A stretch of 39,788 nucleotides of DNA from Corallococcus exercitus. GTDB taxonomy: Bacteria > Myxococcota > Myxococcia > Myxococcales > Myxococcaceae. The notes under the pieces are model-generated. The model was given only the letters and a program-made list of their open reading frames with translations, was not told the origin of the DNA and did not search any database. Where the stretch lies: positions 1-39,788 of the forward strand of contig NZ_RAVW01000031.1 in assembly GCF_003611585.1 (NCBI RefSeq), given 5' to 3'. The position numbers and the translations under genes were made by a program. Numbering within the stretch: position 1 is the stretch's first letter; each line of letters opens with the position of its first letter. Shown here in pieces: positions 7,752 through 14,489 of the stretch.

Positions 7752-9340
7752 GCGCCTTCGTCCGGGACATGCTGGCCGCGTACCTCACGGCGGCGGCGCT
7801 GGTGGCGGTGGGCTTCGGGCTCTTGCGCGCGGCGCTGGCGTTGGGGATGGAGCAGCGGCTGGACGCGCGGCAGACCCTGCGCGTGGGGCGGGTGACGCTG
7901 GGGCTGGCGGTGGTGTTGCCGTTCGTGGGGCTCGCGGCGCGGGAGTGGATGCCGTCGGCGCCGCTCTTCACGTTCGAGCGTTCGCTGGTGCGCTACGCCG
8001 CGCCGCTGACGCCCGTCGAAGCACGGCCCGTGCGCGGCGGCGTGCGGGAGGCGCCGTCGTCGGGCACGGGGCTGCCGTGGGCAGCGCCTGGCTTGGGGCT
8101 GCTGGGCGTGGGGGCGTTGGGGTTCCTGGCGTGGGAGCTGCGGCGGTACGCGCGCTTGCGGCGGAAGTTGGAGGCGCTGCCCGTGCTTCGCCGCGTGGGC
8201 CGGGTGCGGGTGGTGTTGGGCGACGCGGCGGAGGGCGCGTTCTCCGTGTGGTTCCCCGGTGGCGGCGCGTGGGCGGTGGTGCCGTCTGGCGTGCTGGAGG
8301 ACGCGGAGGCGCTCCGGCTCACGGTGCGGCACGAGCTGCAACACCACCGGCAGCGGGACACGGTGCTCGCGTATGCGCGGCTCGGGTTCGACAGCGCCTT
8401 CTTCTGGAATCCGTTCGCTCGGGCGTTCTCGCGGTGGCTGGCGGAGCGTCAGGAGTTCGCCTGTGACGAAGCGCTCGTCACCGTGAAGCGTGTGCCCGTG
8501 GAGTCGTATGCGCGGTGCCTGTTGCAGGCGTCGCTGCGTGTCCCTGTTGCCTTCTCTCTTCCCGCCGGCGTCACCGGCATGTCCCACCCCACTGTCAGGA
8601 GGATCCGCATGTTGTTCCAACCCCGTCCCCGTAGCTCCGTGCGCACCCTGGGTCTGTCGTTGTCGCTGGCGTTGGTTCTTGCTCCCCTGGCGCTGTGGGC
8701 CCAGGGAGCGGTGAAGGGGCGCGCGGTGTCGCTGACGGAGGCGCGCGCGCTGGCCGACGCGGGTCGCAAGGACGGAGACCTGCCCGTGGTGGTGGATGCC
8801 GCGGTGGTGGAGCAGCTCAACAAGTTCGTCACCACGCCGAAGGGGCGCGACTTCATGCGCATGGCGCTGGCGAACCTCAAGACGCACCGCGAGGCGATGA
8901 CGGCCACGCTGCGCTCGCGCTCCCTGCCGGAGGAACTGCTCGCGGTGGCGATGGTGGAGTCGGCGGTGCGCAACCTGCCGGAGACGTCCCGCGAGACGTC
9001 GATAGCGCCGGGACTGCGGGGCGCGGGCGTGTGGATGTTCATTCCGGAGACGGCGCGCCGCTACGGCTTGAAGGTGGAGGCGGGGCGTGATGAGCGGCTG
9101 GACGTGGCGCGCGAGACGGAGGCCGCCGCGGCCCTCTTCCAGGCGCTGTATGCGCGCTATGGGGACTGGCGGCTGGCGCTCGCGGCCTACAACCAGGGCG
9201 AGGGCGTGGTGGACCGCGTCATCGCGGAGACGGGCGTGCGCGACGTGAGCGAGCTGGTGCGCACCGGCAAGCTCAATGGCTACACCGCCACGGTGCAGGC
9301 CGGCGTGCTGCTGCTGCGCAACCCGCACCTGCTCGACTGA
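7748..9340 (+). CDS. BlaR1-like M56 membrane metalloprotease fused to a lytic-transglycosylase domain
   Basis: The 530-residue protein has BlaR1 topology: membrane segments near 8-30, 48-64 and 115-130, a cytoplasmic zinc protease, and a fourth segment near 299-319. The M56 motif HELQH is at 195-199, with the downstream ExxCD (Glu236, Cys239, Asp240) typical of the family. BlaR1 would then carry a penicillin-binding sensor; here residues about 350-530 form an SLT-type lytic transglycosylase domain instead. This has LLAVAMVESAV with the expected catalytic Glu404-Ser405, VWMFIPETARRYGL, and the conserved tail WRLALAAYNQGEGVV. By topology it lies in the periplasm. Inference: the protein senses, and perhaps cuts, peptidoglycan and passes the signal to the BlaI-type repressor encoded just upstream (4-bp overlap). 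Whether the domain is active is unknown. Confidence 0.88.
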   Translation: MSAFVRDMLAAYLTAAALVAVGFGLLRAALALGMEQRLDARQTLRVGRVTLGLAVVLPFVGLAAREWMPSAPLFTFERSLVRYAAPLTPVEARPVRGGVREAPSSGTGLPWAAPGLGLLGVGALGFLAWELRRYARLRRKLEALPVLRRVGRVRVVLGDAAEGAFSVWFPGGGAWAVVPSGVLEDAEALRLTVRHELQHHRQRDTVLAYARLGFDSAFFWNPFARAFSRWLAERQEFACDEALVTVKRVPVESYARCLLQASLRVPVAFSLPAGVTGMSHPTVRRIRMLFQPRPRSSVRTLGLSLSLALVLAPLALWAQGAVKGRAVSLTEARALADAGRKDGDLPVVVDAAVVEQLNKFVTTPKGRDFMRMALANLKTHREAMTATLRSRSLPEELLAVAMVESAVRNLPETSRETSIAPGLRGAGVWMFIPETARRYGLKVEAGRDERLDVARETEAAAALFQALYARYGDWRLALAAYNQGEGVVDRVIAETGVRDVSELVRTGKLNGYTATVQAGVLLLRNPHLLD

Positions 9341-9450
9341 CCGCGTGTGTCCACCGCCCGGGGAATGTTCCCTGGGGGCCGGGGTTCGGATGCGCGCCAC
9401 CCCGCTTTCGCGCGAGGATGGCACGCTCGGTGCCAGGGGTGGGAAACGCC

Positions 9451-10251
9451 ATGAAGATCGTCGCGCTCGTTCGTCCGGCAGGTGAAGTCCCGGAAGCAGC
9501 CCAGGTGCTCGCCGCCGCGGCGGGCATGGCCCCGGCGGAGGCCCGGATGCGGTTGGCGCCGGAGCCTCCCGCCCTGCTGGCGCGCCTGGCTCCCGATGCG
9601 GCGGATGCCCTGGTGAAGACCCTCCAGGACGCAGGGCTCGCGGCGCTCACCATCGACGAGTCGGAGACCGCGGAGCGCGTCACGGCACGCACCGTGACGT
9701 TCGGCTCCGCGCAGGCGACGTTCACGCCTCGCGCCGGTGCTCCGCTCACGATGGCCTGGGAGGACGTGACGGTCATCCTCCGGGGCGCGTCGTCCCTGCG
9801 CACGCAGAGCGAGCACACGGAGAAGACGACGCAGGTGGCGCTGGGAGCGGCGTTGATCACCGGCGGCCTGAAGATGACCAAGACGACGGAGAAGAGCGTG
9901 CGCGGCTCGGCGGAGGAGACGTCGCAGCTCCTCTTCGTCTTCGACCGCGACGGCCGGGGCGCCGTGCTGCCGGAGGTGGGCTTCGACTTCTCGTGCCTGG
10001 GGCCCGCGATGCAGCCGTCGCGCACCGCGAACATGGTGACCCTGGCGCGCCTGGTGCGCGAGCGTGCGCCGGGCGCCTTCTACGACGAGCGGCTCTTGCG
10101 GCTGGGACGCCGGCCCCTGCCCTTCGTGCTGGGCGGAGCGGTGCAGGTGGTCAGCGGCACCACGTCCCACTCACGCATCAACACCGCGCAGGGCCTGGAC
10201 GTGCTCGCGGAGGCCATGCGTCTGGGCGTGGCTCGGGGCTATCTGCCCTGA
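9451..10251 (+). CDS. Uncharacterised protein with an L7/L12 C-terminal-like N-terminus
   Basis: I do not recognise this 266-residue soluble protein as a known family. The first about 70 residues (AEARMRLAPEPPALLARL followed by ALVKTLQDAGLAALTID) have the alpha-beta pattern of the ribosomal L7/L12 C-terminal domain, in which a Pro-rich turn is followed by a helix ending in LxxAGA-beta. The middle (TVTFGSAQATFTPR, MAWEDVTVILRGAS) looks like beta strands, and a Thr/Lys-rich stretch (MTKTTEKSVRGSAEETS) follows. There is no signal peptide. ATG 9451 is preferred over the in-frame ATG at 9418 because GGGGTGGGAA lies a suitable distance before it and the extension is non-conserved in character. It is 110 bp from the M56 gene and convergent with the Clp-type gene. 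Confidence 0.75.
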   Translation: MKIVALVRPAGEVPEAAQVLAAAAGMAPAEARMRLAPEPPALLARLAPDAADALVKTLQDAGLAALTIDESETAERVTARTVTFGSAQATFTPRAGAPLTMAWEDVTVILRGASSLRTQSEHTEKTTQVALGAALITGGLKMTKTTEKSVRGSAEETSQLLFVFDRDGRGAVLPEVGFDFSCLGPAMQPSRTANMVTLARLVRERAPGAFYDERLLRLGRRPLPFVLGGAVQVVSGTTSHSRINTAQGLDVLAEAMRLGVARGYLP

Positions 10252-10282
10252 GCCTTCATGCCGCGCGGCGATGGGCTGCCTG

Positions 10283-10300
10283 GCCCTGTCTGCTCAGGGC
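10283..10300. terminator. Possible hairpin terminator between convergent genes
   Basis: GCCCTG and CAGGGC form a 6-bp stem around a 6-base loop. It overlaps the stop codon of the Clp-type gene (10294-10296) and follows the plus-strand gene ending at 10251. It is short, with no T-tract, so the call is weak. Confidence 0.3.
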
Positions 10301-13116
10301 AGCGGGGGGGAGGACTCCGGGGGCGCCCGGGAGATCCACGCGGCGATGAACACGTCCAGCTCCCCGCGCATCACGTCCTTCACGCGAGGCGTCCCGGCGC
10401 CCGTGCGCGGATCCTCCACGCGTGCGCCACGGCCCAGGAAGTAGCGGCGGGCCTCGTCGGTGCTGGCGCCCTGGCCGGCGACGACGCGCGCGGCGATGCC
10501 CTTGAGCTCGTCCAGCTCCCCGGCGCCAATGAGCGTGAGCACGCGGCCGGTGGCCTCGTCCTTCGCGGTGACTTCGTTGCGCACGCGCTGGAGGTACTCG
10601 CCCTCGCGGCTCTTCACCGGCCGGCCCTCCAGCACCAGCAGCTCCCGCTCCAGGTCCTCCAGCGGCCCGCCCCGGTGCACGCGCACGTACGCGCGCTGGC
10701 GCTTCTCGTCCTCCAGGCGGCGGTGCAGTCCCGTCTCGCCCGCGAGGAAGCCGTACGCGCCCGGCCCGGCGATGCGCACCACCACGCGCGCGGGGGCGTC
10801 CGCCTCCGCGACGGCGGTGGCCTCGTAGCCCCGGCGCTGCGCCCAGCCCAGGTACATGGTGGCCAGCTCCTGCACCCACACGTTCTGGAGCTCCGACGTG
10901 TCGCTGGCGCAGATGTCCACCAGCGCCTCGTTGTCCAGCGGCGTGGCCCCGGAGGCCCGCAGCGCCTCCGCCATCTGGACCTCGCGCGCGACCTCCTCCA
11001 CCTGCTTCGCGGCGGAGCCGAGCTGCATCTCGTTCTTCGCCTCGCGCACCAGCCGCCGCCCGAAGAGGCACGCGGCCTCCAGGCGGTCCAGTTCGCCCAG
11101 CTGCGCCTCCACCGTGCGGAAAGCGCGGATGACGTCCGCCGCGTGCAGCGGGTCGTCCCACAAGTTGGGCGCCTGCGTCTCCGCGAGCAGCGCCGCGCGG
11201 CGCACCTCCAGCTCCGGCCGCCCCGTGGACGCGGCGAGCGCACGGGCGCGGCCCACCAGCCGGTCCATTTCAATCAGCAGCGACTTTCGGTCCAGCCGCC
11301 GCTTCACCGCCGCGGCCTTCGGCGTGGGCAGCAGCAGCTGCGCCGTCACCTCGCGGGGAGGCGGCACGGGCTCCGCGACCGCGACCACGCGGCCTCCAGG
11401 ACGGGCCTCCACGCGCACGGGCGTGCCCGGCGGCAGCGGCCTGCGGGCAATCTCCACCGCGAGCGCAGCGGTGAGCGTCTTCTCGATTTCGCGCTGCAGG
11501 TAGCGCGCGCCGAACTGCGGCGAATAGCCGCGCTCCACCAGCCGGTCCACCACCTCCGGTGTCACTTCCACGTCCAGGGCTCGGGCGCGGATGCCCTCGC
11601 GCTCCAGCACGCGGCCCACCTCGCGCTGGGCAATCTTGCGGATGTCCACGCGCGACAGCGGACGGAAGTGGCAGATGGCGTCGAAGCGGTTGAGGAACTC
11701 CGGACGGAAGGCCTCCGCGATGCGGCGGTCCACCTCCGACACCTGCTCCTCCGCGCGCTTGTGCGCGGCGAAGCCCAGGCCCGCCTCGCGGTACACCTCC
11801 GAGCCCACGTTGGACGTGGCCACGATGAGCGTGTTGTTGCACGACACCGCTTCGCCCGCGCCGTTGACGAAGGTGCCCTCGTCGAAGAGCTGGAGGAAGC
11901 GGTCGTGCACGCTGCGCGCGGCCTTCTCGAACTCGTCCAGCAGCAGCACGGTGAACACCTTGCCGTCGAGCAGCGCGGACAGCTCTCCGCGCCGCGTCTC
12001 CAGCGCGGGCGCCCACGACGCGCCGAAGGGGACGCTCTCGTCGCCGTCGTTGGGGTAGTCCGCCATGTTGAGGCGCACCAGCCTGTCGGAGGAGCCGAAG
12101 AGGTACTCCGCCAGCAGCTTCGCCAGCTGCGTCTTGCCCACGCCCGTGGGCCCGGCGAAGAGGAACACGCCCAGCGGGCGGCGCGGGTCGTTGAGCCCCG
12201 CCTTGAGCAGCGCCACCGAGCGCAGCACCGCGGCCACCGCGTCCGTCTGGCCGAGCAGCCGCTCCCCGAAGAAGCGCTCCGTCTCCTCCAGGTCCAGCGG
12301 CATCGCGTCGTCCACGACGAAGCGGGGCAGGCGCGTGGCGGCGCAGAAGCGGGTGAGCACGTCCTCCGGCCCCACGTGGTCGCGCGCCACGCCCGCGGCC
12401 TCCGCCGCCGTCTCCTTGAGCAGTTCGATGGCCTTGCGCGGCATGTGCTGCGCCAGGAGGAACTTCGCGGACAGGCGCAGCGCCAGGTCGCACGCGGCCG
12501 GGTCGATGGGCAGCCGCAGCTCGCGCTCCAGCTCCTCCGCCACGCGGCCGACGATCCAGCGCGCCTTGTCCAGCGGCGGCTCCTGGAGGGGCAGCAGGTG
12601 GAGCCGCTCGGCCAGGGCCTCGTCGGCGCGCAGCAGCTCCTGCACGCGCTTGGGTTCGGTCTCGAAGATGAAGCGCAGGCCGCCGGTGCGCAGCGCGCGC
12701 ACGGCCACCGGGGCCAGGGGGCCGCCCAGGGCCACCGGCAGGTCGCGGATGTAGACGATGGGGCAGGGGTGGCGGCCCAGGTGGATGAGCAGCTCCTCGA
12801 AGGACTCCGCGGCCTGGCGCTGGGTGCTGCGCGCCAGGATGTTCGCGACGGACACCTCCACGAGCCGCGCCTGCGCCAGCTCTCCGTCCACGCGCCCTTC
12901 GGCGATGCGGCGGGCCACCTCCTGCACGAGCGCGCTCTTGCCCACGCCGGGCTCGCCCGCCAGCAGCGGGTGCTTGCCTCCGCGCGCCAGCAGCCCCAGC
13001 ACCTCCGTCACGGCGGTGTCCACGCCGTGGGCGGCTGGCAGCTTGCCCTCGCGCGCCATCGCGGTGAGGTCGCGGTCGATGAGCCGCTCCTGGTCTTCGT
13101 TCTTCCTCGTCGCCAT
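10294..13116 (-). CDS. Clp-type double AAA+ unfoldase fused to a release-factor-2-like domain
   Basis: The 940-residue product has no Clp N-domain and starts in AAA+ domain 1, with Walker A GEPGVGKS (54-61). The Walker B site of this domain is degenerate: IVYIRDL at 120-126 where ClpA/ClpC has hydrophobic-IDE. Domain 2 is intact: Walker A GPTGVGKT (322-329), Walker B VLLLDEF (390-396), arginine finger Arg477 (EFLNRFD) and sensor 2 GAR (536-538). LGF at 447-449 lies where ClpA/ClpC/ClpX carry the ClpP-docking loop. Residues about 634-930 match RF2 (PrfB): helix 1 with APNLWDDP, PCRF core (LATMYLGWAQRRGY, GAYGFLAGETGLHR) and the RF2 C-terminal signature VEDPRTG...MRGELDVFIAAWI. The GGQ peptidyl-hydrolysis motif and the SPF codon-reading motif are absent. 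Inference: an unfoldase targeted to ribosomes by a non-hydrolytic RF2 relic. Confidence 0.9.
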   Translation of the reverse strand: MATRKNEDQERLIDRDLTAMAREGKLPAAHGVDTAVTEVLGLLARGGKHPLLAGEPGVGKSALVQEVARRIAEGRVDGELAQARLVEVSVANILARSTQRQAAESFEELLIHLGRHPCPIVYIRDLPVALGGPLAPVAVRALRTGGLRFIFETEPKRVQELLRADEALAERLHLLPLQEPPLDKARWIVGRVAEELERELRLPIDPAACDLALRLSAKFLLAQHMPRKAIELLKETAAEAAGVARDHVGPEDVLTRFCAATRLPRFVVDDAMPLDLEETERFFGERLLGQTDAVAAVLRSVALLKAGLNDPRRPLGVFLFAGPTGVGKTQLAKLLAEYLFGSSDRLVRLNMADYPNDGDESVPFGASWAPALETRRGELSALLDGKVFTVLLLDEFEKAARSVHDRFLQLFDEGTFVNGAGEAVSCNNTLIVATSNVGSEVYREAGLGFAAHKRAEEQVSEVDRRIAEAFRPEFLNRFDAICHFRPLSRVDIRKIAQREVGRVLEREGIRARALDVEVTPEVVDRLVERGYSPQFGARYLQREIEKTLTAALAVEIARRPLPPGTPVRVEARPGGRVVAVAEPVPPPREVTAQLLLPTPKAAAVKRRLDRKSLLIEMDRLVGRARALAASTGRPELEVRRAALLAETQAPNLWDDPLHAADVIRAFRTVEAQLGELDRLEAACLFGRRLVREAKNEMQLGSAAKQVEEVAREVQMAEALRASGATPLDNEALVDICASDTSELQNVWVQELATMYLGWAQRRGYEATAVAEADAPARVVVRIAGPGAYGFLAGETGLHRRLEDEKRQRAYVRVHRGGPLEDLERELLVLEGRPVKSREGEYLQRVRNEVTAKDEATGRVLTLIGAGELDELKGIAARVVAGQGASTDEARRYFLGRGARVEDPRTGAGTPRVKDVMRGELDVFIAAWISRAPPESSPPLP

Positions 13117-13177
13117 GGTGTGGTCCGGAACGCCCCCTCGACGTGCGGCACTCTAACCGTTGCGGCGCGGAAGCGAA

Positions 13178-13205
13178 GTCCCGGCCCATCCGCGTGGGCC
13201 GGGAC
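13178..13205 (-). terminator. Strong hairpin terminator after the HNH gene
   Basis: GTCCCGGCCCA and TGGGCCGGGAC form a perfect 11-bp stem with a 6-base loop, 1 bp past the HNH stop codon (13207-13209). On the minus strand it is followed by TTCGCTTCC, moderately T-rich. It probably separates the HNH transcript from the Clp-type gene, which would then use its own promoter in 13117-13177. Confidence 0.65.
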
Positions 13206-13206
13206 C

Positions 13207-13749
13207 TTACGCTTCCAGCTCCGTGTGCCAGTAGGCCACGTCCCTCAGGAACTTGCGCCAGGACAGGGGCAGGCCCTTCTCCACGAGGAACGACACGACC
13301 AGGGCGTCCGGCAGCCGCTTCGGCTTCGCGGGCACGGTGCGCAGCGTCATGCGCGCCTGGGCCGGGGTGCGGTTGCCCTTCTTCTGGTTGCAGGGCACGC
13401 AGGCGATGACGATGTTCTCCCAGCTCGTGCGGCCGCCCTGCGCGCGCGGCAGCACGTGATCATACGTCGCCTCCGGACGGGTCACCTTGCGGCCGCAGTA
13501 CTGGCAGCGGCACTGGTCACGCTGGTAGACGTTCTCGCGGCTGAAGCGCACGCCGCGCGGGCCCTTCCACAGGGCGCGCACGAAGCGGATGACGGACGGC
13601 ATGCGCAGCTCCACCGTCACGGAGCGGATGACGCGGTCCTCGTACTCCTCGACGACCTCCACCTTGCCCTGCACGAGCAGCATGACGGCGCGTTGCCACG
13701 GGATGCGTGCGACAGGTTCGTAGGACTGGCTCAGCACCAGCGTTTCCAT
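13207..13749 (-). CDS. HNH endonuclease family protein
   Basis: The 180-residue product carries a clear HNH/McrA-type nuclease motif. CRCQYCG holds the first zinc-binding cysteine pair, YDHVLPRAQGG contains the catalytic His and the WEN after it the Asn, and ACVPCNQKKGNRTP holds the second cysteine pair. The N-terminal half (METLVLSQSYEPVARIPWQR) is typical of a widespread chromosomal HNH family of unknown role. ATG 13749 was chosen because the frame upstream runs through two tRNA-like genes and has no conserved character. A GAAAGG sequence lies about 10 bases upstream. The start codon is only 19 bp after the Trp tRNA-like gene, so both may be on one transcript. A strong hairpin follows the stop. 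Substrate is unknown. Confidence 0.9.
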   Translation of the reverse strand: METLVLSQSYEPVARIPWQRAVMLLVQGKVEVVEEYEDRVIRSVTVELRMPSVIRFVRALWKGPRGVRFSRENVYQRDQCRCQYCGRKVTRPEATYDHVLPRAQGGRTSWENIVIACVPCNQKKGNRTPAQARMTLRTVPAKPKRLPDALVVSFLVEKGLPLSWRKFLRDVAYWHTELEA

Positions 13750-13768
13750 GACACGGGGCCTTTCGGAA

Positions 13769-13836
13769 CAGGCCGCCAGGGAGTCGAACCCTGCTCGTCC
13801 GGATTTGGAGTTCGGACTGCACCCGGTGCGCGGCCT
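13769..13836 (-). tRNA. tRNA-Trp(CCA)-like gene with a minimal D arm
   Basis: Read on the minus strand, the 68-nt element has a 7-bp acceptor stem (AGGCCGC/GCGGCCT), discriminator G as in bacterial tRNA-Trp, an anticodon loop CTCCAAA (anticodon CCA) on a stem with one A-C mismatch, a 5-base variable region and a canonical T arm, CAGGG-TTCGACT-CCCTG. The D arm is abnormal: GCAC-CGG-GTGC, a 3-base loop, with no U8. CCA is not encoded. It may be a divergent tRNA or a tRNA-like regulator rather than the main tRNA-Trp. Confidence 0.6.
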
Positions 13837-13851
13837 CTGTGGTTGAGGGAG

Positions 13852-13936
13852 TGGGGACGCTGGGAGTCGAACCCAGCGGGCTTTCAAGGGCTCCGGCTCT
13901 ACAGGCCGACGCGTCTCCGTAACGCTCTACGTCCCC
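13852..13936 (-). tRNA. tRNA-Tyr(GTA)-like gene with a non-standard D arm
   Basis: Minus strand, 85 nt including discriminator A. The acceptor stem GGGGACG/CGTCCCC is perfect, U8-A9 are present, the anticodon loop is CTGTAGA (anticodon GTA), the variable region is long as expected for bacterial tRNA-Tyr, and the T arm is CTGGG-TTCGACT-CCCAG. The D arm is shifted (GCGT-TACGGAG-ACGC, two extra bases before it), and the variable region does not form an obvious stem. CCA is not encoded. It lies 15 bp upstream of the Trp-like gene. Confidence 0.65.
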
Positions 13937-13967
13937 GGAAGGTGAGCGGGAGCCCGGACGCGAAGAA

Positions 13968-13996
13968 GGCCGGGTTCCCTTGTCGGGAGCCCGGCC
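13968..13996 (-). terminator. Intrinsic-terminator-like hairpin between the small ORF and the tRNA-like genes
   Basis: GGCCGGGTTCCC and GGGAGCCCGGCC form a 12-bp stem (one G-T pair) around TTGTC. On the minus strand it is followed by TTCTTC. A third copy of one arm (GGGAGCCCGG at 13948-13957) can pair with the same middle segment instead, giving two mutually exclusive hairpins. Confidence 0.6.
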
Positions 13997-14035
13997 TCCA
14001 GGGCCATGCCGCGTCAGGGACGGGGCGTGGCGCCT

Positions 14036-14194
14036 TCAGGAGCCGGGCGAGGCGAGGCGATAGGACGCGAAGTCCCGCCAGCGGCACTTGGAAGGAGCGG
14101 TCACCGGGCTGGGACGCGAGGACGCGGCGATGCCGTGACCGGAAGGGTTCTGGTGCTTGAGGTTCATCGGGGCCTGCTTCGTCGCCTGGCGCAT
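14036..14194 (-). CDS. Possible small basic protein (52 residues)
   Basis: The frame encodes 52 residues from MRQATKQAPMNLKHQNPSGH to YRLASPGS, rich in Arg, Lys, Pro and Ser, with one Cys and no membrane segment. I do not recognise it. Support comes from a strong ribosome site (AAAGGAG, 8 bases before the ATG) and from the intrinsic-terminator-like hairpin downstream at 13968-13996. Codon bias cannot decide so short a gene. It lies upstream of the tRNA-like genes on the same strand. Confidence 0.4.
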   Translation of the reverse strand: MRQATKQAPMNLKHQNPSGHGIAASSRPSPVTAPSKCRWRDFASYRLASPGS

Positions 14195-14280
14195 CGGGAC
14201 CGCTCCTTTCACTCCCAGCGACGGCGGCGGAAATTCAGTCCTGACAAGCAAGCAGGCGCGACGTTGGGACTCCGCGCATG

Positions 14281-14445
14281 AAAGCCATCCGCTACGACCA
14301 GGAGGACGTCGCGGCGAGCGTGCGCGCGCTGACGCAGGGGCGCGGCGTGGAGCGCGCGCTGGACTCGGTGGGCGCGAGCACGTGGAAGGCCAGCCTGGAC
14401 GCGCTGGCGCCCTTCGGCCACCGGGTGGTGGGCGCGGACCGAGGC
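14281..14445 (+). pseudogene. Remnant of a zinc-type alcohol dehydrogenase/quinone oxidoreductase
   Basis: About 55 codons (AIRYDQEDVAASVRALTQGR, then a segment reading VERALDSVGASTWKASLDAL) match the coenzyme-binding part of the NADPH:quinone oxidoreductase/zinc-alcohol dehydrogenase family, where the pattern is YxxEDxxxxVRxLTxGxGVDxxxDSVG. A stop codon lies 30 bases before the first ATG (14278), and the similarity ends near 14445, just before the MarR promoter. Both ends of the parent gene are missing, so this is a relic. Nothing else is seen in 14195-14489. Confidence 0.6.
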
Positions 14446-14472
14446 CGTTCGAATGGACACCCCTCGCCCGCC

Positions 14473-14478
14473 TATACT
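14473..14478 (+). promoter_or_regulatory. Candidate -10 element of the MarR gene
   Basis: TATACT is a near-consensus -10 in very GC-rich DNA, ending 11 bases before the MarR ATG. No Shine-Dalgarno is visible, so transcription from here would give a leader of about 5 bases, close to leaderless. The -35 is poor (TTCGAA, 19-bp spacing). Confidence 0.45.
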
Positions 14479-14489
14479 TCTCCTCCGCG

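Noticed and set aside
9350-9380. Hairpin GGGGAA-TG-TTCCC after the M56 gene as terminator
   Set aside because: The stem is short, the loop is only two bases and no T-tract follows.
13750-13887. N-terminal extension of the HNH protein
   Set aside because: The extension runs through the two tRNA-like genes and lacks conserved sequence; ATG 13749 is the better start.
13769-13936. Prophage or integrative element at the tRNA-like genes
   Set aside because: No integrase, direct-repeat attachment sites or change in base composition was seen nearby.
10258-14160. A 1300-codon open frame on the plus strand
   Set aside because: It is antisense to the Clp-type and HNH genes and the tRNA-like genes; composition is that of a shadow frame.
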